Notes: generated by a model not told the origin, from the letters alone. 64,000 nucleotides of DNA from Amycolatopsis oliviviridis (GCF_014654365.1 NZ_BNAY01000004.1:186001-250000); one strand, 5' to 3'. Counted from the first letter of the stretch, positions 27,206 through 35,587 are shown. Translations and numbers: made by a program.

Positions 27206-27940
27206 TCACTCCCAGCGAAAAAGCTTCGCCGCCACGACACAACTGGCCACCGCGAAAGCCGCCAACACGGCGAGTTGCAGCGGCTGGGCGCCGGTGCCGG
27301 TCCAGGCGTCCTCCATGGCCTTGACACCCGGCGGGACGTACGCGCCGATGTCCCGGATGGCCTCCGGAAGCAACGGACGCGGCAGCCAGACGCCGCCGAG
27401 GAACATGATCGGGACGTAGGCGATCATCGCGATCCCGCCCGCGGCGCGGCTGGTCTTGGCGACCGCCGCGGCGATCAGGCCGAGACCGAAGATCGCGGTC
27501 GTACCGAGCACGAACGTCAGCAGGAAGCCAGCCGGGTGACGCGGGCTGGGGACGTCGAAGACGGCACCCGCCGTCACGAGGAGGAGGCCGACCCCGCCGA
27601 TCGTCACGGTGACGTTGATGATCAGCTGCGCCACCAGCAGCTGGGCCGGGTGCACCGGGGTGGTGGCGAAGCGGCGGAGAATGCCCTGTTCCCGGTAGGA
27701 CGCGATGATCCCGGGGATCGCCTGCAGACCCATCATGGCCATGGTGAGCACGATCATCGACGGCACCCAGGCGTCGAGGAAGCGCAAGCCCGACGTTGTT
27801 CCGCTCTCCGCGCGAATGCCGGGGATCACCCCGAGCACGGCCGTGATGGCCGTCGGCAGGACAAGCCCGCCGATGACGAATCCCGGCGTGCGGAGGGCGA
27901 TTTTCGTTTCGGTGAGGGTGATCTTGGCGAGGGTGTTCAT
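27206..27940 (-). CDS. ABC-2 type exporter permease
   Basis: 244 residues with six hydrophobic segments; ABC-2 pattern GILRRFATTPVHPAQLLVAQ between TM2 and TM3 and the PIMFLGGVWLPRPLLPEAI signature before the last helix. Membrane subunit partnering the ATPase encoded 15 nt upstream on the same strand. Drug or lipid export is usual for this type. The divergent histidine kinase/response regulator pair is a likely regulator. Confidence 0.9.
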   Translation of the reverse strand: MNTLAKITLTETKIALRTPGFVIGGLVLPTAITAVLGVIPGIRAESGTTSGLRFLDAWVPSMIVLTMAMMGLQAIPGIIASYREQGILRRFATTPVHPAQLLVAQLIINVTVTIGGVGLLLVTAGAVFDVPSPRHPAGFLLTFVLGTTAIFGLGLIAAAVAKTSRAAGGIAMIAYVPIMFLGGVWLPRPLLPEAIRDIGAYVPPGVKAMEDAWTGTGAQPLQLAVLAAFAVASCVVAAKLFRWE

Positions 27941-27955
27941 TTCTCGTCTCCTGGA

Positions 27956-28666
27956 TCAGTCGCGGCCGGTCAGGGTCACGAAGGCTTCGTCCAAAGTGGA
28001 TTTCCCGGCGCGGTCGCGGAGTTCGGCCGGGCTGCCGGTGGCGACCACGCGCCCGGCGTCGAAGATCGCGAGGCGGTCGCAGAGGCGTTCGGCCTCGTCC
28101 ATGAAGTGCGTGACGAGCAGGACGGTGACGCCGGTGTCGCGGACGGCCTCGACGAGCTTCCAGGTGTCGCGGCGGGCGTGCGGGTCCAGTCCGGTGGTCA
28201 GCTCGTCGAGGACGGCGACCTCGGGGCTCCCGACCAGCGCGAGCGCGATCGAGACACGCTGCTTCTGACCGCCGGAAAGCTTGCCGAAGTACTTGTCCCG
28301 CTGCCCGGTGAGACCCAGCTTTTCGAGCAGGTCGGCGGGGTCGGCGGGGTTCGCGTAGAACGACGCGTAGAGATCGAGCGCCTCGTGGACCTTGATCTTT
28401 TCCGGCAGGCGGCTCTCCTGGAGCTGGGAGCCGAGGCGCTGCCGGAGGGCGGCGTGATCCTTGCCCGGGTCGAGGCCGAGGACCGAGATGCCGCCCGAGT
28501 CCGGCTTGCGCAGCCCCTGGAGGCATTCGACGGTGGTGGTCTTGCCGGCGCCGTTGGTCCCGAGGATCCCGAAGATCTCGCCTTGTTCCACGTGGAACGA
28601 AACGTCGTCGACCGCGACGTGCTCTCCGTACGTCTTGCGGAGGTTGGTGACTTCGATGAGTGGCAT
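27956..28666 (-). CDS. ABC transporter ATP-binding protein (drug/lipid exporter type)
   Basis: Start ATG at 28666 (MPLIEVTNLRKTYG); a frame open 7 codons further has no better signal. Walker A GTNGAGKTTT, signature LSGGQKQR, Walker B VAVLDELTTGLD (LDEL, the D-E pair intact), switch His in LLVTHF. 236 residues, DrrA/CcmA-like. Drives the ABC-2 permease downstream. Confidence 0.93.
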   Translation of the reverse strand: MPLIEVTNLRKTYGEHVAVDDVSFHVEQGEIFGILGTNGAGKTTTVECLQGLRKPDSGGISVLGLDPGKDHAALRQRLGSQLQESRLPEKIKVHEALDLYASFYANPADPADLLEKLGLTGQRDKYFGKLSGGQKQRVSIALALVGSPEVAVLDELTTGLDPHARRDTWKLVEAVRDTGVTVLLVTHFMDEAERLCDRLAIFDAGRVVATGSPAELRDRAGKSTLDEAFVTLTGRD

Positions 28667-28798
28667 GCGAAAAACGTTATGGCGCAACGGGTTCGGCCAG
28701 AATGGCGCTGGAACCCCAACCAGGGTGGGGCTGGACCCACCCCCTTCGTGGGGCTGCGGTCACTGCCTTCCGGCCGGTGGGTGCGCGAGACTTCTCGC

Positions 28799-30634
28799 AT
28801 GATCCGGAAGTACCTCACCTCGGTGCGCCGCGGCTTCGTGCTCGCGGCCCTCGCCCTGGTGAGCTGGCTCGATCTCCTGCTCGAACTGGTGGGTTTCTGC
28901 CTGCTCTGTGTCGGTCTGGTCTTCGCGTACACGCTGGCCCTGGAAGGGACCCGTCCCCGCGCCGCGCTCACCCGGCGGCTGGCCGGACGCTGGTGCGGTA
29001 TCGAGGTCGAGCCGCCGTACCGGCCCGCCCCGCCGGAGCCGGAACGTGAGCGCGACGGCTGGTACCGCGACGGGAACAGCCTGTACAAGCGGTCGTGGTT
29101 CCTGCGGTGGACCAAACGGTTCGAATGGATCTCCGACGACCCGGCGACCGGCCGCGACCTGGGCTGGCAGCTGTGGAACCCCCTGGCCGGGCTGCTGCTC
29201 GTGCCCGCGGTTCTGCTGGCCGGGCCGAGTGCGCTCCGGCTGTACGGGCAGTGGACGCGGTGGTGGCTCGGGCCTCGCCCGGCTCGTTCCGGAGACGGCT
29301 GGGTCAAGACGAGGCTGAAGGCCCTCGGCTTCCAGCTGGGCCTGGCGGGGCTGTCGATCGCGCAGCTCGCGATGGTGGTGCCGACGCTGCTCGTGCTGGT
29401 CGTCGGATTCGCGCCGCTGTTCCCGACGCTGGTCGTCGCCGGCCGGTCGGTGACCGACACCTTGCGCCGCGAGGCCAAGAACTGGACCGGCGTCCGGATC
29501 GACCGGCCGTATCTGCCGGAGCCGTCGTTCCCCGTGCCGCGGGCGGACGGGATGTACCAGCGCGGGCGGCAGCTGTACGACACACCGTGGTGGCCCGCGC
29601 GGCTCGACCGCTGCCGCTGGGCGATCCGTGACCGCGCGACCTGGCGTGACATGGCCGCCGCGGTGGTCAACTCGGTGGTGTTGTCGCTGATGGCGGTGCC
29701 GACGGCGGCGCTGGTGTTCTTCGGTCTCTGGGGTTTCCTGGCGCTGTGGGTCTGGCGGCCGATCGCCGGCTGGACGGACACCTCATGGTCGATGATCGGT
29801 CTGCCCGAGGCGACCACGCACTGGCAAGCGCTCGCGATGACTCCGGTGGTCGTGGCGGCTTTTGCCGCCGGCCTGGTCGCGACGCCGTGGCTGGCTCGTA
29901 AGGGGGCGCAGTTCGCGAAGCTGCTTCTGGGACCGACTGAGGCTTCGCGGCTGGGACAACGCGTCGAACGGTTGAAGCAGACGCGGACGGACGCGTCGGT
30001 CGCGCAGGCCGCCGAGCTGCGGCGGATCGAACGGGACCTGCACGACGGGGTTCAGTCACGCCTTGTCGCGATGGGGATGAAGCTGGGTGCCGTCGAAGCG
30101 CTGATCGACAGCGATCCGGCCGCGGCGAAACGGCTGGCCGCTGAGCTGCGGCAGACGTCGTCCGAGACGCTGACCGAGTTGCGGCTGCTGGTGCGCGGCA
30201 TTCACCCGCCGGTGTTGTCCGAGCGCGGCCTCGGTGACGCCGTGCGGGCGATGGCGCTGGACAGTCCGCTGCGGGCTTCGGTGAACGGCGACCTGCCGCG
30301 GCTGGAGCAGCCCGCGGAGGCGTGTGCCTACTTCGCCGTCTGCGAGTTGCTGGGCAACGCGGCGAAACACGGTGAGGCGCGAAAAGTGTCGATCGAGCTG
30401 GGGTACGACGACGGTCTGCTGCGGATCGAGGTGACCGACGACGGGAAGGGCGGCGCGAACGCGGCGCGGGGCAGCGGGATTCGCGGGATCGAGCGCAGAC
30501 TGGGCACCTTCGACGGTACTTTTGCTCTGACCAGCCCGCTCGGCGGGCCGACGAAGGTGCTTATGGAGATCCCGTGTCAGCTCGACCCCGATGCGTCGTC
30601 GCCGAGGACCAGTACCTCCTCCGAGACGGCTTGA
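28799..30634 (+). CDS. Sensor histidine kinase with duplicated membrane sensor domain
   Basis: 611 residues from ATG 28799. Two copies of a Trp-rich membrane module: residues ~30-150 (WYRDGNSLYKRSWFLRWTKRF) and ~205-325 (MYQRGRQLYDTPWWPARLDRC), each with hydrophobic helices, as in the PF13796-type sensor. Then HisKA_3 with His415 (ERDLHDGVQSR) and HATPase (ELLGNAAKHGE, GSGIRGIERR). Its 3' end overlaps the response regulator start by 61 nt. Divergent from the ABC exporter genes, so it probably senses envelope stress or a drug and switches the exporter on. A much longer open frame upstream is not coding. Confidence 0.92.
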   Translation: MIRKYLTSVRRGFVLAALALVSWLDLLLELVGFCLLCVGLVFAYTLALEGTRPRAALTRRLAGRWCGIEVEPPYRPAPPEPERERDGWYRDGNSLYKRSWFLRWTKRFEWISDDPATGRDLGWQLWNPLAGLLLVPAVLLAGPSALRLYGQWTRWWLGPRPARSGDGWVKTRLKALGFQLGLAGLSIAQLAMVVPTLLVLVVGFAPLFPTLVVAGRSVTDTLRREAKNWTGVRIDRPYLPEPSFPVPRADGMYQRGRQLYDTPWWPARLDRCRWAIRDRATWRDMAAAVVNSVVLSLMAVPTAALVFFGLWGFLALWVWRPIAGWTDTSWSMIGLPEATTHWQALAMTPVVVAAFAAGLVATPWLARKGAQFAKLLLGPTEASRLGQRVERLKQTRTDASVAQAAELRRIERDLHDGVQSRLVAMGMKLGAVEALIDSDPAAAKRLAAELRQTSSETLTELRLLVRGIHPPVLSERGLGDAVRAMALDSPLRASVNGDLPRLEQPAEACAYFAVCELLGNAAKHGEARKVSIELGYDDGLLRIEVTDDGKGGANAARGSGIRGIERRLGTFDGTFALTSPLGGPTKVLMEIPCQLDPDASSPRTSTSSETA

Positions 30635-31236
30635 CGCATCTGTTGACCGCGCACGGTTTCGACGTCGTCGAGGCGGTCGGGACCGGGCCGGAGCTGGAAC
30701 GGGCGCTGCGTTCGCATCGGCCCGACGTCTCGGTCGTCGACGTCCGGATGCCGCCGACGCTCACCGACGAGGGTCTTCAGGTCTCGTTGGCGGTGCGGCG
30801 CGACATCCCCGGACTGCCGATTCTCGTGCTGTCGCAACATGTCGAGCAGCTGTACGCGCGGGAACTGCTGGCCGACGGCGCCGGCGCGATCGGATATCTG
30901 TTGAAGGACAGGGTCTTCAACGCGGACCAGTTCATCGACGCGGTGCGGCGCGTGGCGGGCGGCGGGACCGCGATGGATCCCGAGGTGATCGCGAAACTGG
31001 TGGCGGGCAACGCTTCCGACCCGCTAGCCGCGCTGACGCCGCGCGAACGCGAGGTGCTCGGCTTGATGGCCGAGGGCTGTTCCAACGCCGCCATCGCCGG
31101 ACGGCTGCACTTCAGCGAGGGGGCGGTGGGGAAGCACACCGCGAACATCTTCGCGAAGCTCGGCATCGTCGCTTCGGACGACACGAACCGCCGCGTTCTC
31201 GCTGTCCTGGCCTATCTGGGGTCAGGCGGCTCGTGA
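30574..31236 (+). CDS. NarL/FixJ-type response regulator
   Basis: 220 residues; GTG at 30574 inside the kinase gene (61-nt overlap in another frame). Receiver with Glu11-Asp12, Asp56 (VVDVRMPP), Lys in YLLKDRVF; C-terminal LuxR HTH (LTPREREVLGLMAEGCSNAAIAG, shortened here as LTPREREVLG...SNAAIAG). Likely phosphorylated by the overlapping kinase and acting on the divergent ABC exporter promoter in 28667-28798. Confidence 0.94.
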   Translation: MSARPRCVVAEDQYLLRDGLTHLLTAHGFDVVEAVGTGPELERALRSHRPDVSVVDVRMPPTLTDEGLQVSLAVRRDIPGLPILVLSQHVEQLYARELLADGAGAIGYLLKDRVFNADQFIDAVRRVAGGGTAMDPEVIAKLVAGNASDPLAALTPREREVLGLMAEGCSNAAIAGRLHFSEGAVGKHTANIFAKLGIVASDDTNRRVLAVLAYLGSGGS

Positions 31237-31260
31237 GTGGTGCGGGTGCCGGCTTCGGAC

Positions 31261-31313
31261 GTTGTGAAAGCCACTTTCACAACCTTCAACGTTGTGAAAG
31301 TGGCTTTCACAAC
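31261..31313. repeat. Nested palindrome (two hairpins that are also complementary to each other)
   Basis: GTTGTGAAAG-cca-CTTTCACAAC (31261-31283) is a 10-3-10 hairpin. After a 7-nt spacer (cttcaac) comes GTTGTGAAAG-tgg-CTTTCACAAC (31291-31313), which is both a hairpin itself and the exact reverse complement of the first. It begins 25 nt after the response-regulator stop. Confidence 0.9.
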
Positions 31314-31410
31314 GCTTTGCCTTGTCCCGACTGCCACTCACGACCCACTTCTCCCTGAACGCCAAGAAGGACCCCACACAGGTGAGGCCCTCCATGACTT
31401 TCCAGACAGG

Positions 31411-31440
31411 TTGTCCACAACCCTTCCCGGCTGTGGACAA
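31411..31440. promoter_or_regulatory. Inverted pair of actinobacterial DnaA boxes
   Basis: TTGTCCACA (31411-31419) and TGTGGACAA (31432-31440) face each other with 12 nt between. TTGTCCACA is the preferred DnaA box of Streptomyces and mycobacteria. The pair could also form a hairpin. Confidence 0.6.
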
Positions 31441-31529
31441 CCCCCGCTGACCAGCCCTTTTCCCGCTCACAGCCGATAGACTGGGTTCGGGGCCGCCCCC
31501 TGGGACGGGTGGGGGGCTGGGTAAGTGAG

Positions 31530-32885
31530 TTAAGAGCGGGAGACGCGGGTCATTTCGTCGCGTTCGACGACCTTGACGCGTTCCCGGCCGTGCGGGGCGC
31601 CGAGCGACTTCTCGTGGGCGTCGAGTTTGCCCCAGCCTTCCCAGGTGGTGAAGGGGACGCCGCGTTCGGTGAGGAACCCGAGGATCGCGTCGGGGTCGTC
31701 CACCGCCGGGGCGGTGAGGCCGTCGGCGTCGGCCAGCAGGCTCGCGATCGTTTCGGCCGCGTCGCCCTTGGTGTGGCCGATGAGGCCGACGGGGCCGCGC
31801 TTGATCCAGCCGGTCACGTAGACGCCCGGCACCTGGTCCTCGTCGATGTCGAGCACCCGGCCGGCCTGGTTCGGCACGGTCCCGGTGGTGTGGTCGAACG
31901 GGATCTCCGGCAGATGCGAAGACAGGTAACCGACGGCGCGGTAGACGGCCTGGACGTCCCAGTCGTGGAACTCGCCGGTGCCGCGCACGTTGCCGTCACC
32001 GGTCAGTTCGGTGCGCTCGGTCCGCAGCCCGGTCACCTTGCCGTCCTCGCCGACGATCTCGCACGGCGAGTGCAGGAAGTGCAGGTGCAGCCGCTTCGGC
32101 CGGTCGCCCTGGTCGCGGATCGCCCATTCCTGCAGCGTCTTCACGACCATGTCGATCTGCTTCGACGCCCGCAGCGCGGCGATGCTGCCCTCGTCGAATT
32201 CGATGTCCTCCGGGTAGACGATGACCTCGACGTTCGGCGAGTGGTCCAGCTCCCGCAGCTCCAGCGGAGTGAACTTCGCCTGGGCCGGGCCGCGGCGCCC
32301 GAACACGTGCACATCGGTGACCGGGCTGGCCTTCAGCCCCTGGTAGACGTTGTCCGGGATGTCGGTGCTGAGCAGCTCGTCCGCGGTCTTCGCGAGGACA
32401 CGGGCCACGTCGAGCGCCACGTTCCCGACCCCGAGGACCGCGACCGACGTCGCGTTCAGCGGCCAGGTCCGCGGCACGTCCGGGTGCCCGTCGTACCAGG
32501 AGACGAAGTCCGCGGCGCCGTAGCTGCCGTCGAGGTCGATCCCGGGGATGTCGAGCGCGCGGTCGGCCATGGCGCCGGTCGAGAAGATCACCGCGTCGTA
32601 GAACTGGCGCAGATCGTCGAGCTTCAGGTCGGTCCCGTAGTCGACGTTGCCCAGCAGCCGGATGTTCGGCTTGTCGAGGACCTTGTGCAGGGCGGTGACG
32701 ATGCCCTTGATCCGGGGGTGGTCGGGCGCGACGCCGTACCGGATCAGCCCGAACGGCGCCGGCATGCGCTCGAACAGGTCGATCGTCACGTCGGCGTCGG
32801 ACTTGTCGAGGATGTCGGCGGCGTAGATACCGGCCGGACCGGCACCCACGATGGCTACACGAAGAGAACGGCTCACCCCTACCAC
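31530..32885 (-). CDS. fprA: Ferredoxin/adrenodoxin-type NADP reductase
   Basis: 451 residues, FprA-like flavoprotein. FAD-binding VAIVGAGPAGIYAAD near the N-terminus, conserved FGLIRYGVAPDHPRIK, NADPH-binding VLGVGNVALDVARVL, FGRRGPAQAKFT, and C-terminal GWIKRGPVGLIGH with KGDAAETI. Transfers electrons between NADPH and ferredoxins, often for P450s or iron metabolism. GTG at 32885 gives the longest form; GTG 32876 (MSRSLRVAIVG) is equally likely. A palindrome like that before the merR-like gene sits just upstream, 12 nt from the second GTG. Divergent from pabA. Confidence 0.94.
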   Translation of the reverse strand: MVGVSRSLRVAIVGAGPAGIYAADILDKSDADVTIDLFERMPAPFGLIRYGVAPDHPRIKGIVTALHKVLDKPNIRLLGNVDYGTDLKLDDLRQFYDAVIFSTGAMADRALDIPGIDLDGSYGAADFVSWYDGHPDVPRTWPLNATSVAVLGVGNVALDVARVLAKTADELLSTDIPDNVYQGLKASPVTDVHVFGRRGPAQAKFTPLELRELDHSPNVEVIVYPEDIEFDEGSIAALRASKQIDMVVKTLQEWAIRDQGDRPKRLHLHFLHSPCEIVGEDGKVTGLRTERTELTGDGNVRGTGEFHDWDVQAVYRAVGYLSSHLPEIPFDHTTGTVPNQAGRVLDIDEDQVPGVYVTGWIKRGPVGLIGHTKGDAAETIASLLADADGLTAPAVDDPDAILGFLTERGVPFTTWEGWGKLDAHEKSLGAPHGRERVKVVERDEMTRVSRS

Positions 32886-32888
32886 GGT

Positions 32889-32908
32889 AAGTTAGGTTGC
32901 CCTAACAA
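32889..32908. promoter_or_regulatory. Palindrome in front of fprA (iron-box-like)
   Basis: AAGTTAGG-TTGC-CCTAACAA: identical to the 9411 site except at the central base and the last two. Resembles the DtxR/IdeR box TTAGGTTAGCCTAACC (13 of 19 positions). It lies in the fprA-pabA divergent promoter; on the minus strand TAACTT (about 32891-32896) could be the fprA -10, so binding would block transcription. Confidence 0.6.
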
Positions 32909-32960
32909 TCATTGTGATCTGGCGTACGGTCCACCTGGTGGGAGCCGCTAAGCTGGCTCC

Positions 32961-33605
32961 ATGCGCGTGCTCGTCGTCGACAACTACGACAGTTTTGTCT
33001 ACAACCTGGTCCAGTACCTGGCCCAGCTCGGCGCCGACTGCACCGTCTGGCGCAACGACGTGGTGGAGCTCGACAAGCTCGGCGAGTTCGACGCGGTGCT
33101 CGTCTCTCCCGGCCCCGGAACCCCGGAACGTGCTGGTCAGAGCATGGACGTCATCCGCAAATGCGCCGACGAGCGCATCCCGATGCTGGGCGTCTGCCTC
33201 GGCCACCAGGCCCTCGGTGTCGTCTTCGGCGCCACCGTCGACCGCGCCCCGGAACTGCTGCACGGCAAGACCAGTCAAGTCCACCATTCGGGCGACGGAG
33301 TCCTCGCCGGGCTCCCCGCGGAATTCACCGCCACGCGGTACCACTCGCTGACCGTTTTGCCGGAAACCATCGACGACGCCGTGTTCGAGATCACAGGCCG
33401 CACCGAGTCCGGTGTCGTGATGGGCATGCGGCACCGCGAACTGCCGCTCGAAGGCGTCCAGTTCCACCCCGAGTCCGTGCTCACCCAAGGCGGGCACCGG
33501 ATGCTGGCGAACTGGCTGGCTTCGGCCGGGCACCCGGTCCCCGACGTCACGGTCGACGAGCTCGAACAGGCCACCCGCGCGCTGCAGAAGGCCGCTGCTG
33601 CGTGA
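32961..33605 (+). CDS. pabA: Glutamine amidotransferase of aminodeoxychorismate/anthranilate synthase
   Basis: 214 residues, class I glutamine amidotransferase. Nucleophile Cys79 (GVCLGHQ), His169 and Glu171 (FHPES), PGPGTP oxyanion-side loop. Supplies ammonia to PabB/TrpE for folate or tryptophan synthesis; whether pabA or trpG cannot be fixed from sequence because one protein can serve both. Location between crgA and pknB equals Rv0013 (trpG/pabA). Its stop overlaps the start of an ABC ATPase (GTGA). Confidence 0.92.
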   Translation: MRVLVVDNYDSFVYNLVQYLAQLGADCTVWRNDVVELDKLGEFDAVLVSPGPGTPERAGQSMDVIRKCADERIPMLGVCLGHQALGVVFGATVDRAPELLHGKTSQVHHSGDGVLAGLPAEFTATRYHSLTVLPETIDDAVFEITGRTESGVVMGMRHRELPLEGVQFHPESVLTQGGHRMLANWLASAGHPVPDVTVDELEQATRALQKAAAA

Positions 33606-34414
33606 CCTCGCTGATCCGGCTCGAAGGAGTCGGTAAGCGCTACGGACGAGGCGAGCCCGTGCTCGCCGACGTCGAACTCGACGTCCCGGCGGGGCGCGTG
33701 ATCGGCGTCCTCGGCTCGAACGGCTCCGGGAAGTCGACCCTGCTCAGGATCCTCGCGGCCCTTTCCCGCGAGACCTCGGGAACCGTCGTGGGCAACCCGC
33801 GGGTCGGCTACCTGCCCGACCGCTTCCCGGCGGGACAGCGGATGAGCGCCAGGGCGTACCTGCGGCATATGGCCCGCATCGACGGGCATGTCGACTTGTC
33901 GGCCATCGACGCGCTGCTCGACAGGCTGGCGCTGGTCGGCGGACCGGACGCGCCTCTGCGGACCCTGTCCAAGGGCAACGCCCAGAAGGTCGGCCTCGCC
34001 CAGGCCGTCCTGGCCGGGCCGGAACTGCTGATCCTCGACGAACCCTGGTCCGGTCTCGACGTCGAAGCCCACACGGTGCTCGGCGAACTCGTCGCCGAGA
34101 CCAAGGAACGCGGCGCGAGCGTCGTCTTCACCGACCACCGCGCCGCCGCCGTGCACGCCCACGCCGACGACGTCTACCGCATGGACGCCGGCCTCCTGAC
34201 CCGCGTCGAAACGGTCGCGAAAACCGAGAACGCGACAAGGATCGTCCTCCACGGGCCCGGCGGCGACTGGTCGGCGGAACCCGGCGTCCGCCAGTCCGTG
34301 ACCGATGGCGAAAAGATCGTCCTGACGGTCGAAGCCGGGCACACGGACGCCGTCCTGCTGCGCGCGCTCAACCGCGGCTTCTCGGTCCGGGAGGTCGCGC
34401 CGTGCTCGCCATGA
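33602..34414 (+). CDS. ABC transporter ATP-binding protein
   Basis: 270 residues from GTG 33602, which overlaps the pabA stop by 4 nt. Walker A GSNGSGKSTL, Walker B LLILDEPWSGLD; the signature is LSKGNAQK, a variant of LSGGQ used by some exporter ATPases. A C-terminal β-rich extension of ~60 residues (TRIVLHGPGGDWSAEPGV) follows. It overlaps the small membrane protein gene next, with which it should form a transporter. Substrate unknown. Confidence 0.9.
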   Translation: MTSLIRLEGVGKRYGRGEPVLADVELDVPAGRVIGVLGSNGSGKSTLLRILAALSRETSGTVVGNPRVGYLPDRFPAGQRMSARAYLRHMARIDGHVDLSAIDALLDRLALVGGPDAPLRTLSKGNAQKVGLAQAVLAGPELLILDEPWSGLDVEAHTVLGELVAETKERGASVVFTDHRAAAVHAHADDVYRMDAGLLTRVETVAKTENATRIVLHGPGGDWSAEPGVRQSVTDGEKIVLTVEAGHTDAVLLRALNRGFSVREVAPCSP

Positions 34415-35046
34415 CCCGCTACTACCTCGCGCTGCTCGGCCATTCCCAGCGCTACCTTCCCGCGATCCTCGCCTACATCGCGGTCAACACCGTGCTCTAC
34501 ACGGATCCGAAGTCGCCGTTGCTGCCGCAGTACGGGATCAGCGCGGGTTCGCTCCTGGTGGTCTCGTGCTGGCTGACGATCGCCATGCTCGACGTCGAGG
34601 ACCCGGTCCAGCGGCTGGTGACCTTCAGCCACGCCCGCCGCTGGCGATCGGTCCTCGGCGGCGCCACGCTGGCCGTCTTCGGCTGCGCGGTCGTCCTCAT
34701 CCTCGTCACGGTGCTCTGGTCGGGCCTCCGGACCGGCGGCTTCACGATCGGCACCTTCGCCCTGGGCGCCGCGGCGCACGCGGTGTGCGCGCTGTTCGGG
34801 ATCGCGATCGGCCTGCCCTGCTCACGGCTGCTGATCCCGCGCGTCGGCTGGTCCGTGCTGGCCGCGATCTTCGCCCTCGCGGCCGTGCTCCTGGTGAAAT
34901 GGCTGCCACTGGCCAACCCGCTGCTGCGCGCGCTGACCTCGCAACAACCACTGACCGGTCCGTTCACGGTGGCCGTGGTGGCGGCCATCGCCGTCTTGCT
35001 CGCGAGCGCGACGGCCGTCGGGTTCCTGCTCCGCCGCAACGCCTGA
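34411..35046 (+). CDS. Small ABC-type membrane protein
   Basis: ATG at 34411 (ATGA overlap with the ATPase stop) preferred over GTG 34402. About 211 residues with six hydrophobic segments (LPAILAYIAVNTVLY, GSLLVVSCWLTIAML, VFGCAVVLILVTVLW, and three more) and short loops. No clear family signature; by position it is the permease of the ATPase encoded upstream. Ends TGATG into the kinase-like gene, so four genes from pabA on are translationally coupled. Confidence 0.8.
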   Translation: MTRYYLALLGHSQRYLPAILAYIAVNTVLYTDPKSPLLPQYGISAGSLLVVSCWLTIAMLDVEDPVQRLVTFSHARRWRSVLGGATLAVFGCAVVLILVTVLWSGLRTGGFTIGTFALGAAAHAVCALFGIAIGLPCSRLLIPRVGWSVLAAIFALAAVLLVKWLPLANPLLRALTSQQPLTGPFTVAVVAAIAVLLASATAVGFLLRRNA

Positions 35047-35585
35047 TGCCGCGTCTCATCGCGCTGAACGGGCCGCCCGCCTGCGGGAAGTCGACACTCG
35101 CCCGGCTCTACGCCGAAGACCACCCGTTCACGTTGAACCTCGACATCGACCGGATCCGCGGCCTGCTCGGCGCTTGGCGCGACGACACCGCGAAGGCCGG
35201 CAGGCTCGCCCGCGAACTCGCCACGAGCGCCGCGCGGACACACCTGCTCGCGGGCCACGACGTGATCGTCCCGCAATTCCTCGGCCGCGCCGATTTCCTC
35301 GAACGACTCGAAGCGCTAGCCGCCGAGACCGCCGCGGGGTTCCACGAGATCGTGCTCCTCGACACCAAGGAAAACGTGCTCCGCCGGTTCGCCGAACGCA
35401 CGCGCGAGGCGGCCGAGCCCGAGCACGTCGAGGCGCACGAGACGTCGGGCGGGCCCGGGCAGCTGGCGGCGATGTACGACCGTCTCGTGGCGCTCGTCGC
35501 CACGAGACCGAACGCCGCCGTGGTCCACACCAGCGCCGGACGGATCCAGCAGGCCTACGAAGGACTTCTCGCACAGCTGACATGA
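35046..35585 (+). CDS. P-loop kinase-like ATPase (AAA_33 type)
   Basis: 179 residues starting MPRLIALNGPPACGKSTLARLY; Walker A GPPACGKST at residues 9-17, followed by LDIDRIRGLLGAW as in small-molecule kinases, and a lid-like Arg-rich stretch (NVLRRFAERTREA). Probably phosphorylates a small molecule or antibiotic; chloramphenicol-phosphotransferase/zeta-toxin-like kinases share this fold. Last gene of the pabA-led cluster, then a strong terminator. Confidence 0.8.
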   Translation: MPRLIALNGPPACGKSTLARLYAEDHPFTLNLDIDRIRGLLGAWRDDTAKAGRLARELATSAARTHLLAGHDVIVPQFLGRADFLERLEALAAETAAGFHEIVLLDTKENVLRRFAERTREAAEPEHVEAHETSGGPGQLAAMYDRLVALVATRPNAAVVHTSAGRIQQAYEGLLAQLT

Positions 35586-35587
35586 GA

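Larger units (their letters stand above)
31237..31529. other. Non-coding convergent region with nested palindrome and inverted DnaA boxes
   Basis: Between the response regulator (plus) and fprA (minus). Holds the nested palindrome 31261-31313 and the inverted DnaA-box pair 31411-31440. Short frames in it have no coding signal. The last ~80 nt (G/C-rich, ending GGGCTGGG) may contain the fprA terminator but no clean stem was found. Confidence 0.7.

Noticed and set aside
27275-28798. N-terminal extension of the histidine kinase frame
   Set aside because: Runs antisense through the ABC exporter genes; the kinase has a good ATG at 28799.
31237-31479. 80-codon plus-strand frame after the response regulator
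   Set aside because: Spans the nested palindrome, has no ribosome site or domain, and low-complexity composition.
31509-32951. 480-codon plus-strand frame opposite fprA
   Set aside because: fprA on the other strand has FAD and NADPH motifs; this frame has none.
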